A DNA stretch of 64,000 nt from Watersipora subatra (Eukaryota; Bryozoa; Gymnolaemata; Cheilostomatida; Watersiporidae). The notes under the pieces are model-generated. The model searched no databases and was not told the DNA's origin. It was given only the letters and a program-made list of their open reading frames with translations. The position numbers were made by a program, and so were the translations under genes. Below, in pieces: positions 44,641 through 58,600 of this stretch; positions within the stretch are counted from its first letter, which is position 1, and each line of letters opens with the position of its first letter. The stretch is taken from contig NC_088708.1 of the NCBI RefSeq assembly GCF_963576615.1, positions 8,680,001-8,744,000 of the forward strand. The letters are read 5' to 3'.

Positions 44641-47600
44641 TCACGACCAGACGAGCGGAGTGAATGTTTGAGAGATTTTATGATAAATGCATGTGCACAC
44701 AACTTACGAAAATTATTCCTCAACAACGTCGCAAACCCTTGTTTCAAAATCTCATCAACAAATTTAACCATCGTTTTATAGAGTCGTTAAAGTATAATAA
44801 CGATACAAAACACATATAAGCCTATTTAAATATGTTACCAAGTTTTTGTAAATTGTCGACAGTTTCTTAAAATTTACCCATCTGATCGGATTATACACAA
44901 ATAGCCAGATTAATTTGGCCAAAAATCGTCACAAAACGCTTAACAAGCTTGGTTTAATAAAAATTAACCGGCAAACGAAACGCCGAGCGACAGAAAATAG
45001 AACCATTAAGTCGTGCTCAATTTACGAAAATATAACGTGCACATTTCACCAGTCTATAGCATTGTCGAATTGCCGAAGGTTTCTGTAATTAACGTAGAAG
45101 TACAGAAATCGTTTCTTTTTTGCCGATTTCAAAGTAACTGACATTTTGCAAACTTTTGAGTACTTTGGTAATTCTAACTGATGTCCAAAGCAGTAAAAGT
45201 AAAGGAAATGACGATGATATTTTTTCTCTAACGATTCTTATGAGATTATTACAATATTTAATTATAAGTTTGGATGACTATTGAAGTGTAATAGTCACAC
45301 TAACAACATCGATGATGGGTATATGTTACTGTTATTATCTTTTGCAAATGGCTTTGTTAATTAGATTTTTTTGAAATCTATATAAATATCACAACTTCTT
45401 GATACTGTTAGCTATGACGTTTTGAAATGTAAACAGAATTGTGCATTGGTTTTCTATTATTACTATATTAATAATATTGGTTATTTTAATAATATCAGTG
45501 CACTTTACTTCTAATATTGGCCAATATAGTATTTCTCCTATTGCAGGGGGAAAAATATAAACATATAATCTTTTCCTTTCATTATTGCTGTTTGTTGTAT
45601 ATAATAACACCCACACTCAGTACATTACAGCTACCATTGCAGTTATCCTATTGCACTGCAGTGCCATTTGACTGCTAATATTGCAGTTCTCAACCATCAG
45701 TACCCTTTTTTTTGTCCATTATCACTTTGGTCGTGGGCTGTATGGCAGTGGAATTTCTAGTTTTAGTATTACTTTACTGTATTAACTTATAATATAGTAG
45801 AACCATAGTTGTAATTATATATATGATTTTTTGGGGGTTGCTGTGTTTTTGTACTTACACTATAGTATGCTGTTGCCTGATTTTAGGTACGTATTGTGTA
45901 TTCTTGTTGGTATGTTGAAAATTACAACCATTGTAGCTTCAGGTCTCGAAATATTTTGCAGATAATTTTTTCATTCCTTCTGCTTGTTGTGGATTTGCTT
46001 TACATAGGCTACTGCGAGTTTTTTTATCTCTGTTTAATTAGGTGTTTGTGGTTAGTTCGTTTGGTACCGAAAATAGATATATGCCAACTAGTTCACAGGT
46101 TTCAGCTACATCGAAGCTGCCCATAGTCACATCAAATGCAGATTATAATTTTGTCTATATTTCATTTTTATGAAAGAGCAATGATTTTTTTGCATGTTTG
46201 ATAATGTGTCTTTCTTCTTTGGCTGTTTTGCTAGCAAGATTTAGTGCTTTTTAAAAAAGAGTTGGAGTTATAGAAGGGTAAAATTTACATGCATCAAATG
46301 TTATAAAGGTTTGTTTGCTTGTTTTTTTGGGTATGTTTTGAATCATTCTGTTACTGCATTTGTGCTGTTCTTAGATTTACTTTTGTGATTTTGTTAGCTG
46401 CTTATTAATATTCTCCAGTGTTGATTTACTTATTATCTATTCCTATTATTCTGATTTCTGATTTTATAGGGTTTACTGGTATGCATAAGGGTTTCGTTTC
46501 AAATATTTAGTTTATTTTTTTCGAGTGTTATAAAAGCTTTTTTTCTGCTAGTTTTTCTATTCTGTTTTTAACTCTTCCCCTACGAATTTTTTTAGCTGGG
46601 AATATATTTCAAACATGGACCGACATTTTTTAATCATAATTGGAAAAGTATTGATTCAATTACCACAAAATAAAATTGAGAGTGATCAGCACATTTTTCT
46701 ACAAGATGGACTAGTTTTAACAAACGTAAACAGTGGTAATAATAGATGTAATAAAGATTGTGTATTAATATGCTCAGTTCTCATCAACTCGACCATAGAA
46801 GGGGTTATCTCTCCACTCATTCATCAATTGCATTGCATCACCATTTCTAATATGCAGTAATCTTGAGTCTCGGTGCGTGACACGTGCATCAGTTTACAGT
46901 TCGCAAAGCCTTCGGTATTGTTATCACCAGATTGGATGGTGCTGGTTGGCTTGTTAGCCAGTGATATGCGATTTCAGGGCGGGTTGTTAACCTGTGAACT
47001 CTGTTTTTAGCAAACGACCGGACAGTTACCTAGCTTGCATGGTCAAAATGGGCCAGTCTGCTTCACTTGCAGCTGATCATATGCTAATTACTGAAAGAAT
47101 TCTTGCACAATATCTCAAAGGTATTTACCAGGAAGAAAAAAGCACTAGTTGTGAACTTTTATATTCTATGTTTAATCTGTATGTTCTTGTTCTATCATTT
47201 GCCTGTTGTACTGTGATTATGGTTGTCTATGGCGTACGGTGATGTTGCCGTTCATTGAACTAGTTTTGAAATTTAGTATTGATTACTTGCATTTGTTTTT
47301 AGACTTCACGGTGGTGTTGTGGTTGAAAGTCAAAGTTCGAAGTCAATGAAGTTTATTACAACCATTCATATCAGTAAAGTCATAACCTCTCTAAAGTTCA
47401 ATGTTCTGGCAATGTTTCTTCATCGCTAAAATAGAGCCACAATGAAATAAAATATTTGCAGGATTTTCTGCAGCAAGACGAGACGTACTCTCTTCACGAT
47501 TGGCAATCGTCTTGTTAAAAAGCAATCATTTAAACCATTTTATTTATCATATTTCCAGTTTTAAAATGAACGTAATAGTTGGTCATATGAAATGCCGCTT

Positions 47601-48547
47601 TGCTTACTTTAAAAAAAAGAAGTATTAGGTCTACTCTTAGTACAACTCAAGTATTACTACTTTTTCTTAACGAGGCTCTGAGCAGCTTCTAAAGTGGCTT
47701 TCCTCCCCCTCCATCCCTCCTCCTATGCAATGCAATAAATGATCCTAAATGTCACTCAAGTGAAGTGGCATGCTGTAGTGAAAAGGTTATGTAGTAATGA
47801 GTGTGTGATTTTTTTGTTTTTGACTGTTACTCTTTGTTTAATTTGTTTTTCGATTCGATGGTAGGTTTTTTCCATGTTGTTATGTAGTAGTTTGTCATAA
47901 TCGTGATTGCTTAGTTGGCAGTAATTTGTTGTTTTGTCTGCTTTCACTAGTACCAGTTTGCTGTCTTAAACAAATAGCCTTTGTATGCTGCTTCAGTTCG
48001 TTTTGGAAAACATTGCGCTGGAGACATATGCGTTCTATATTAGTTAGTTTTGACATGGCCAATTCAATCTCAACAAGTTATTTTATGTTAGGTACAAAGT
48101 TTTTTGTTTTTAATCCAACTGTTTCCTTACCTTTTGTTTTTCTGGGTTTAAAGAAAAGAATGCTTTTCACTTCTTGCAAAGAGTTAGCCTCTCAGTCATT
48201 TCTATCTGCTTCTTATGATAATCCGGAGGTCTAGGTATCGGTATGTTTTTTGTTGAGTAGCCGAGGTTGATTTTTTCCATATTGAGACTTAATAACAACA
48301 GAGCTCTCAACAATAAATGGTGCAAATTTATTATATTTCACGGTAATCTAGTCAGAATGAGAATTCTAAACACTAAGAGATGAGTATGTTAATACTAGAC
48401 TAGATATATATCTACACCCATTGTTCTCCTTCTTCCTCTTTCTATCTTTTCTTCTCTCTTGCCTTTTCACTCTCCTCTCTTGCCCGTTCATTTCTCTTCT
48501 ACCTCACGTCTTTCTTTTATTCTTTCATTCTCTACAAAGAGTCTTGT
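44641..48547. other. Intergenic, no recognised gene; T-rich
   Basis: Long T-rich stretches on the plus strand (about 45700-46600 and 47800-48200). Short open frames, including 46615-46860, show no domain or splice context. Nothing was assigned. Confidence 0.45.
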
Positions 48548-49427
48548 AAGGTTGACTTGCAACAAAATTCACATTACAGTTATTTGGTATCATAAGATTC
48601 ACCATGTCTTACTCTGTTTTATTGTAGGTGCAAAATATATGGGAATATGATTACAAGCTTTTAAAAGCTAAAAAACGAACAGTTAATCGCAGCCACACGA
48701 GACCGCCGTAGTTTGGATTCGCTTTCCAAAACGGCTCAAATGGGACGTAGTTGTTACAGGATGGTTTCTGTTTACACTTTTATGCTATCTCATTCGTCGA
48801 AATATTTTTACAAATATACTTCACGCATTCAATAAAACCATGTCTATTGTTCTTACACGTCTGTTTTATCGTCATTGTAATGCTGTCACTTTTAGCACTG
48901 ATATCTTATAACTTACCATAAAAAATCGTTAAACTTTTTAACCTTAGCTCGAAGGAGTACATATAATTGTCCGATAATCATGACGAGCCTGTTGGTCACC
49001 TGTGATAATCGAAAAGTGCTGCAAAAATTATTTGCGAAGTATTGGGTCACATGATCAGATTACGACTTGACGATTAGTCCAAGCCAAAACAAAACTGTAA
49101 AGTAGCGAGCATCTATATTTGATACGGGGTCTTTGGTAAAACCCGAAGTGTTTGTCATAAACTAGTGCTACGAGAATTTAATATTGAGCTTTTTATTGGC
49201 CTTTTAATTCACGTGAGAACATCACGTGACAAGACGATAACCAAACTGTAATGACTACGTCAGATAAATAAAGAGATTCCAATCTACGGCGGCTTTTCGT
49301 TTTTGAGCTTTTAAGAGCTTGGAATCACATTCCAACATATTTGGCACCTACAACACAACAGAGTAAGACATGGTGAATCTTTTGATACTAAATAACTGTA
49401 ATGTGAATTTTGTTGCAAGTCAACCTT
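48548..49427. mobile_element. Long inverted-repeat element (~880 bp)
   Basis: The left arm from 48548 (AAGGTTGACTTGCAACAAAA) to about 48720 is matched, inverted, by about 49275-49427 at high identity. The arms include TCACCATGTCTTACTCTG and AGCTTTTAAAAGCT-like inner sequence. The left arm has about 20 extra bases near 48680. The arms may extend weakly to 48770/49230. The core of about 500 bp has no ORF, so it is a nonautonomous DNA element. The target duplication is unclear. Confidence 0.85.
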
Positions 49428-49972
49428 TAATTAAGCATGAAGACCTCTAACAATGAAGTGAATACGTATATGGGAGAAAGCATCTATAGCGCAACTGCAC
49501 CAATAATTGCCTTCCCATGAATCAAATGTGTGGGGCAACTCCTATGCACCCATAGCTTCAATTGTGCTATGTCTACACAGCATACTAGATTTGTCTTTAG
49601 GAAGCTCAGCTGTAACAGCAGTTGACTTCTTGTGGCTGCACCTTGGTGTAGTAGTAGGAATTAAAAGTCATGGCAAATGTTAATATAACAGGTCACATTT
49701 GGTGTATATTTTACATGCATGCATCAGGAGCTGCTTCAGCTGCGTTTTAATTTTCCAAAATTGATTCAAAATGATATTTGAACCAAAATGTTTGCCATAC
49801 TTTTTAGCTAATTTCCAGTAATGCATGGTTTGCGGTTATAACACATTGTCCACAAGTTGTCTTATACTTTTTGGTTAGAATATAAAAACTATTTGTTGCT
49901 ATTATCATTATTAGCTACCAATTATTGATAAAATTTGCTATCATCACATTTCACAGTTGTTATATTTATACA
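49428..49972. other. Intergenic, no recognised gene
   Basis: Nothing recognised. Confidence 0.4.
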
Positions 49973-50366
49973 TAACTAGCTGTGCTACCCGGCGTGCCTG
50001 AGTATTAGAAATCAGCTTATAAACAATGAGAGGTAATGAGAGTTGCCTGCCACTTGCTACTAGCCTGGCACATTGCCAATGGATAATTTGAGTAAGCTTA
50101 CTAATAAGAGCTACCTCATAACGTTATGCCACGACTTTGCGTCGGAACCGAAGGCATAGCGTATTTGCTCCCATATAGCGACATATATCGCCTAGTGAAT
50201 CTATTAAGCTTGTGTGACTAAATTGGTTAGGTGTTAGGACTGGCAAACAGGAGGTTCCGCGATCAAGTCTTCTGCGATACGAATTATTTATTCCACGATT
50301 TTAATATATAGCTGGACACATGCAACGACGGACGGACAACCAACTTTGAAAAATATATATATAGAT
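49973..50366 (+). mobile_element. SINE-like repeat with tRNA-like segment
   Basis: It starts AACTAGCTGTGCTACCCGGC and ends GACGGACGGACAACCAACTT followed by (TA)n-GAT. I recognise this style of ends from dispersed repeats common in invertebrate genomes. At 50224-50271 a tRNA-like segment (TTGGTTAGGTGTTAGGACTGG, then GGTTCCGCGATCAAGTC) resembles A and B boxes. Only one copy is in the window. Confidence 0.55.
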
Positions 50367-53300
50367 CAGATTCAGCTGAGTCCAAAAGTTGTAAATGGTG
50401 ATGGCAAGATAAAGCTACAAGTTTTAACAAACAGGCTCTATACTTGTGATCGTTCAGCTGGCTATGTTTACTGACAAAGGTTGGCATTCCATCTAGTACG
50501 AGCGTCTAACAAATAACTATTTTGAATTTTTTTTATTTCAATCTTTGCTTTTTGAAGTTTTATTGTTGCTATTTCTGTTACCTAATCAGATTTTTGTTAC
50601 TTAAAAAGTCTCAAATAAAAGCAGCAGCAGCCTAAACAAAGGTTTGCTCCTAGCAAGCATAATCATAGTACAATAGCAAAGCTGCCGATCTGCTAAAGCA
50701 AAAATGAAAGATGTAGATAGTTGATTTTTTGACGAATCATGAGTAACGCTTCACCAACATTTGTAGATAGTTGTTAGGGAAGGTATAGCTGTAATGGTCG
50801 TGCAAGTCTGCTTTACTCAGCATCTCACTGTAGTTCATAGTATCTTAAATAAGATAAAGTTAAAAATTATGAGTTCATCCCTAATATATTATACATGCAC
50901 CTATTACATGGACTTAAATATTTTTACCTAGGGCCTTTAAAAGACAAATGAATTATCTTTTTTATTTCATGAGAATATAACTCCAAAGTAGATCAAATCA
51001 GCTTAACTTGAACAACAAGCATAGTAATTGTTGTTCAATTTACAAAAAATTCAATAACTAGAATTCACAGGACAATGAAAGAAGATCTTTGGTTGCTTCT
51101 ATAGACTCAGAGTAACAGAGTCAGTATCAGAGTACTCTATTGGGAGAGAGGTACGTATATATAGAGAATATCACTATCTCATGTATGGTTACAACAGAGC
51201 TAGCTAAACACTCTATATCCGCTTCTTCACCTTCTCCCCTTTTCCAACACTAATTCATCAGATGTGTGATACTGCAGACTAGTCAATTTACATCTCTAGA
51301 ATATTAGAGGTTCAGAACTTGTACATTAAAAGTAAGTTATATTGTTATGTCATCGAGCATAACCAGATTTATTAAATCCACCATCCTTCATTTTGTTGAG
51401 TTTAGCAATATGTTAGTCTTCTTGTAATGAATAGGGTGGTTAGATTCTGTCAAGGGAATTGTCATTGAAAAGCGTGTAAATAAGCAAAGACAGTATATCT
51501 CCACTATTTAAGTACATCAAACAACTTCTTGGGTTCTAAATTGCATTCTGCAAGGTCTTTTTCACAGCAAAAAATCTAGGGTGCCATTAGCTCTAGGCGG
51601 TGGAAAGAACAGTGACTATGACACCCAAAACTAGTGATTGCTTCTTATCGTGTCAACATTCTTTCCTTTGCTTTATTGCTCACAGTTGCTAGGAGCTGTC
51701 TAGCACAAGAGCTCCAAACCTTTTTCATTCAATTCCTCCCTTTTGCCTTTTCATAAATTTGATTCTCTCCCCCTCCCCGCCCGCACTTTTAACTCACATG
51801 GCTAAAAACAACCGCTACAAATTATAATCCCATTTTGTTGTACATGTCTACATATAACAACATAATATAAATTTTTATACAGCAAGCATACAACACACAA
51901 CAAAACATGACCTTCAGCATGGCGGTGAATTGGTTTATGACTAGGCTAACTTACTATCCAATCGAAATCCGGATGGATGTGTTGACATATATATCTGGAT
52001 TCTGACAAGTAGCTCATTATTAGCAACTAGTGTTATATATGAAACCAAAATGTTGAATGATGAAACCCAAACTCACATGGCACTGCAGGACATAAATGAA
52101 AAATTTAACAAATCAGACACCTCTCTGTTCCCCCTTGTATATTCAAAATTCCCCCCTTGGGAGAATTCCTTCCTGGTTAGGAACCCCTGGTCTAGCATTT
52201 CTTCTCACTTTTAGACTCTCAGATAAAATTATTATTTATTACAACAGCTGAGGATTTTTGCTGACAAATAGCTAATTTTCCAAGTTCGGTCATCTTGTAC
52301 AGGAACCAATATGTAATATTGTATAAATGTATACCCAGTTACCAGGCAGGAGACAAGATATCTTCTCAGGACTTTAGCTAAAATTGGAGGTTTCTTTGGT
52401 CATGAAGGTTTTGTACCGCTTAGTACAGCGACACCTGAGCAAACTTGTAGAGGTCCTTGCTTAAATGGAGGCCTAATCACGCCCAGCTTTCAAATGGAGT
52501 CATGTTTGGAGCACCAAGCTATAAGCTATCTGGGAGATCAGCGTTTAATATTAACCATAAATCAAGATTACGGTTGTTAGTCTGTTTCATCCATGTAATT
52601 TACCTGAAGCATTTCTCTTCTCTTTTATCAATCATTTCCATATTGCTAACTCATGGATGTTGAGTTCAATCACAGCCACTCTGTAGCAGGCCTCACAAAT
52701 GAATCAAGTTTTCAACTAATATGAAATACTGTTAGATTAAAAATCTTCACATACATGTACATGTAGGTATAAAAGAGCCATAGGAATGCGTGAGCAGAAA
52801 TGGTGCAACACGAGTATTGCCTTTAGTTGACGTCAAGAAGAGTGGTCAAGGATGAAATGTACATTTTGGTTGTGAGTTAATCTCAGTATTGACTGGCCAG
52901 ACCTTTAATAACTGTTATTACCTTAGCCATAAATTACAGCTAAAGATCTCATGCTTTGATTACCAGCTAGACCGTCAGAGTGATATGAGCCAGCTCTTGT
53001 TTTGGTACATTCCTCCATTAGCTTCAGAAAATGGCTTGTTTGTAAAAATATTTACACTGCCTCCGCATTCTAGCTGTGAAACAGGTTAATTCTGTTCTAG
53101 CACTTTAGTGTGTATAGACTTACAACTGCAGAGTCATCTCTAGTATGTTTATGGAATTGATTGATCAGAATGTAGATGTAAGATGTGTACCTGCAAGTCT
53201 GTTTTCTTGTACAAATGTCTTACCTACTTTAGTTTAGTTACTCCTGGTGACTTGTATTACTCTCGTTTCATAAACCTGTCTGGTTTTCTGAATCACTTTG

Positions 53301-55548
53301 GGTGCATTTACCGTTCTGGTCCCCTGTGTCACTCTGGTTGTTGGCATTTGCCTGATTAGCTGTATTATTTGCCTGATCAACCGAGAGGAAAATGGTGCAG
53401 CTTGAAAAAAAATCAAGTGGAAAATGGTATGAATTAAAAAAGCAATCTGGCAAGAATTTAGTATTATGTCAATCCAATTAATATCAAAAATATTTCAGAC
53501 TAAGGTGTGGCACATTGCAGTTTTTATAAAAATAGTAACAGTATTTTATGGAATATAAAAATTACACACTTGCATACTGCTTCAACCACTTTATATAGTT
53601 TTTATTAAATTGTCAAAAATTGTAATTTAAATATTTTAGCCTGGTTAAGCTACATTTCACTCTACCTTATTAATCTTAGGTCACGCTGTATATTTCATTA
53701 AAATTGCAACATACAAAATTTTGGCAATAGAAAGTCGTTTAAATTATAACATAGAAAATCTTTCACGTTCCTTCTTGTTTTTCATCAAGATAATTGTACT
53801 TTTTGTTATGGCCAAGTGCACGAAACCATTAAAAATGTGAGGTGAATCTTGAGTTGGTGCCAAATTTACCCCATCAAGGCTATCCGGTTCTTGATGAGAG
53901 CTAGCTTGCGCAAATCCATACATCCGCGTAAGAAGCTTCACCGCAAGCTGTTGAATGCCGAGTGCAACTGTGCGCATGCCTCAGCTGCGCATCATGACAC
54001 AGAGCACGCGATAACTGAGTGCTCTGAATGAATTCCTAAGACGGAGCATAAATCATTTAGACTAAAGTCACACTTATCTCTTAACTAGCAGCAATGGCCA
54101 ATCACAGGGACTCTCATCATCGGAATCTCTTGAGCTATATTTCTTGGTTGCTTTCTTAGTCTCGGTGACACTCCGCAGAAGAACAGTGTCAGCAGAAAAA
54201 GAGATTCAATAAACGAGGTAACTATAAAAGTAACCATCTAATTTTAGGGGTGATGTAGAGGTCATTGACTTCTAGAACTAATAATGTCAACTATCAGTGT
54301 TCGGCAGAAGAACATGCTGACTGCTGCCTGCTAACATATCAGTTTACGATATATCAGTTACCAATTATCACATTTTGTTATCATGGATGTTTGTACTGCT
54401 TCTCACAACTAACTATTACAAAGATAATTTGTCTACTAACTTTTTGTTGTGTAATATGATAGGAAAATATATAAAAATGTAATATTATTATGATATCAAA
54501 ACAGCCTGTTATTAATAATAGGCAATATTTCATGTTGATTGCGATATCTTACAGATATATTCTTTTTTATAATTTATGTATATTTGTTTGGATTTAGAAT
54601 GGTGTTATTTTGAGGAATGTTACAAAATGGCTATGGTTTAAAGGTCGAAATTCTAGCCATGTAATTAGTGTGCTAAGAATTTGCATTTTTTTCTTTTGAG
54701 ATATGACCTATTTTAGCTTTTAATCCCTTCCACCTTAAAAATACATATATAAACAAAATTGTCAAGTACAAATAAATTTGCTCATCTTGCAGCCAAAAAC
54801 TTTCATATTTCACATAGAGGTCAGCATCAGCAGGTGATGTAGAGCTCTCCAATATTTAATGATGCTGCTCTCTTTATTAAGAAAATTACTTGCACAACTT
54901 TTATCGATGGAGTTAAAATATTGTGTGTCATGTTTCGCTGTGCTGTGGCGTTGGTAATACAATAACAAAACATTCGGGTTAAATTTCTTAAATTGTAAAA
55001 TAGTAGTCCGATTTTTATTAACAAATTGATGAATGCATTAGGCTGGTCAGAAAAGTAAGTTTTTAGTGAAAGCATCTTTGGTGAAATTGTTGCTAGGTAT
55101 GCGCAGGTGGCCGTGTCACTGAGGGCTAATATGCTGATGAAGGGATAATTCTGTATACAGAGTTTTTAAATAATTAATTTGCATAATCCAAGGCAGTTAG
55201 TGATACCATTAGTCGTAAGAGGTTCATTCTAATTAAATATTAATATTTCGTTGTTATCTGTTACCGGCTTCTTGGTTCAATGTTATATGGCCGTCAACTG
55301 AATTATTACGTCAATCTTTTTTATATTTTGAAAAATTTTATTCATCACGGTATATGTTTGCTGACGACATTCATCTATTGAGCCTACGTACAGCATCTTT
55401 TTACAAAGCACAAAGATTTTCAAACCGGCAACCAATGTAATAAGCTAGTCACTGAGTACTGTATATCCCCTGTGACTGCGTTTTATTATGCATGTAGCAC
55501 CAGTTATAGACATGCGTATATTGTTCACTATCATGTGACTTTTAAAGA
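50367..55548. other. Intergenic up to gene B, no recognised gene
   Basis: No gene recognised. A minus-strand stretch near 53270-53380 repeats AATCAGGCAAAT/AACCAG words and reads as an Asn/Gln-rich peptide with AG and GT at its ends, too little for a call. No clear TATA element or other promoter signal precedes the gene B ATG. Confidence 0.45.
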
Positions 55549-55631
55549 ATGGCAAACCCGACTGCTGGTCTCTATGTATTGCTTGGAATCTTTATGACGA
55601 CTAGCGGGCAGGGCCAGTTACAATCAGACCC
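55549..55631 (+). CDS. Gene B exon 1: start codon and signal peptide
   Basis: ATG at 55549, 83 nt, donor CC|GTAAGT. It encodes M-A-N-P-T-A-G-L-Y-V-L-L-G-I-F-M-T-T-S-G, a short polar start, a hydrophobic core and small residues. Cleavage is probably near S-G-Q-G. The split Pro codon is completed by exon 2. An in-frame upstream ATG was not needed to open the reading frame. Confidence 0.88.
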
Positions 55632-58600
55632 GTAAGTATCAATTAAAATTCGTTTCGGTTCTCCGCTAAATTCTAGGTTATATATATTTTTTAATACACA
55701 CAGTTGTCTTTTTATTCAAATGAAAAACTTAATGATGGTTGAATATTTGTTCTTTAAATAAGCAGCATGCTCAATAAATAAAATTATTGAAATTTTATTA
55801 TTTTTAGCACATATGTGGTGGTAACGCCTACAAAAGTTCGACCAAATCAAGATGTTGTTATATCCGCAACAATACTGAAGTTAAAATTTCCTGATACCAT
55901 TACAATACACACTGTCATAAGATATTTAGTCCATAAAAAGCCAGCTGAAGAGATCAGCAGTGCTCAGCATACCTTCTCTAGACCTGGAAGCCATGACATA
56001 ATACTAAAGGTGAGTCTTAAACATAGTACCAGTCTTGTCTTCTCATGCGGGAATCTTAGCTTGGAATACCAACTACGCTGTTATTGCGAAGTCAGTGTCA
56101 CTTTAAATGTTGAGTTTTTATTTATTCTGTGATTTTGACAATCACTGTCACATGCTCTGCTTGTGTCAGCATGTTAGCTTTCCATATACATGTACAAAGA
56201 GCTGATTATCCAAGAGTGTATAGCTTGAAAATTTTATAATTTCCACGATGTATCGTCGTTAATTTCCCGCAGCCAACCATGTACACAGCGTAAACATACC
56301 ACACAATTGCTCATACAAATCTATTTGATACATATAGAACAATTGGCTGTTTTGTATAACTTTTAAATTAACACTCAAGTTTGTTTTAGATTAATATAAT
56401 AAACTACATATCTGTCCTCGGTCATACTGAGAGTTGAAATGTTGCAACAGTGACACACCGGTAACTGGCTCTGCCATGATAACAGCGAAAGACGGGCTTA
56501 GTTTTTAGCAATGTGTATATCAAAATAGATACAAGTTACTCACTTGCTCAGCGAAATGACCGATATATTGTCAGCATAAACAAGGTTCAATTCTACGAGT
56601 GGATTCTTCTGATTTCATATGACGTCATCTTCCAACGGCTGTTTTCATAGATGCGTATTATTTTCTGCTGCCACATCTCATCTAACACGCTCAGAATGAA
56701 TGCAGATTATTATAGATGTTCTCAAATGATTTGCGTCTTAAAAGAAGCTCTTTCCTTTGATATCCATATTTCACGATCAGACAAGATCAGCTTTAGAGTT
56801 CCCAGTCACACATCTGTCAGCAATCTGCCATGACAAGCACTCTTACTCCAGCCAGTCAACAGCGTCAGTTGGCTATTTAAATACTAATCAAAAGTGACAA
56901 ACAATTTATCAAGTTCTCTAGCTACGCAGACATGAAGAAGCCATGCTTGATGTTATTCTACTCAAATTAATTTTTTTAAATATTCTAATAAGCAATAAAA
57001 ATAAAATAAGTGAAATTTACATTGTTTTTTTAACAAATATGATGTCAAATTGCTGTATCGCATTCGCTCAGCAAATGTTTGATTCTTATCGACCATGCAG
57101 AAGCCACGTGAAATAGAGAACGACTCCCCCATAAATAACAATTACTAATGAATCAGAAGGTTGGTGCAACTGCCGCTCGGCCAAAGATGTTGAAATCCTT
57201 TTATCCACCCGAATGCACCAGGACTTCAGTTACCTTACCAAAGGTCAGATTAGCCAGATAATGACTTCGAAAAGCATTGAGTATTTTGTACCAAATCCAG
57301 CGTGACTAACTGATGTATACTAAATATAAACTTCACAAAATACGAGTTGGATTCGCTAGGTTGGTAGCTGATAGATTAAGTAATATGTACTATGGTAGCA
57401 ACAGATAGCTGACGCTGTTCCCTACATTTAGCTTTAACTCGAATAGGTTTAAGCCATCGCCTGGCTCGCTAATGTTTGTCTACACGAGATGCAGTATATA
57501 TGCTATTTTCATTGATCTCATGCATTATAGGTATTGTCAACAAAAACCCGACCTTGACCTATATAGATTATTAGTAAAAAAGTAAATCGTTAGGTACATC
57601 TGATCCGTTGGATTAGAAAGGCTTGTAGACATCGCAAAACGATTAATCACTTGAACTGAATTTACAACTGCACAACAAACTACATTTATAATTACTGTAT
57701 TCCTTTTTTTCATATGGCATATGCTGTGTGCAATGACTGAGGGGATGTGTAAAGCATACATATATCATTAAGCAGTACCACTGCCAGCCAAAATTGCAGA
57801 GAAGTTGATTTTATTCACCTCAGATCGTGGACGGGCAAGCGCGCAGTCACAATCAAGCAAACTGTCACAGACCTCGCTATTACTAAATGCGCTGATATAT
57901 TGCTCGATATTAATCAAGTTTAAAAAGATGAAGATCTGCTCATCAGCCAGCTGAACTGATCAATCAAACTTTGTCAACCACAACCTGTTAAATCCAAGTC
58001 TATTTGAAGATAAATATCTGTGAACTTCTGAAGCTCAACCATAAAATACACCCAATTAATGTCAGCGATATGGAATATTTTTATTTATTTATTACATCCA
58101 TTTAAATGTAGGTGAGTGACAGGCTATATGTGTTGGCAGGTAGGAATTGCTTAGATTTCCATAGTTACAGTTTATAACCTAACTCTTGTCAAGGCTTATG
58201 ACATCATTATTGACGTCGACAACTGCGCAAGAATATTGGAGACAGTCTTTTGGTTCCTCCAGTGTAACGAATCAGATGAATGCCATAAAAAGTTATTCTG
58301 AAGGATGAAGCTTTTGGAAAATATTTGATCTCATTAGTCAAGTTTTGTCGACAAGTGTTCACACACAAGTTTCATCGATTGAGCAAGCTAAATTTTAACT
58401 ACAAGCGTCTTTATCAATAAATGCAACAGAATTGCTAAAATCGTGAAATTCGACAGTTTTGCTAGTAATGCCAATGTGGTTTCGACAATAATGGCAACAT
58501 GCGTTCCTTCTAGCCAATAGACCAATAATATCTATGATAACAATTGTAATGGCAACATGCGTTCCTTCTAGCCAATAGACCAATAATATCTATGATAACA

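Noticed and set aside
53234..53453. Asn/Gln-rich minus-strand segment as an exon
   Set aside because: It has AG and GT at its ends, but no partner exons, no domain and only short degenerate repeats.
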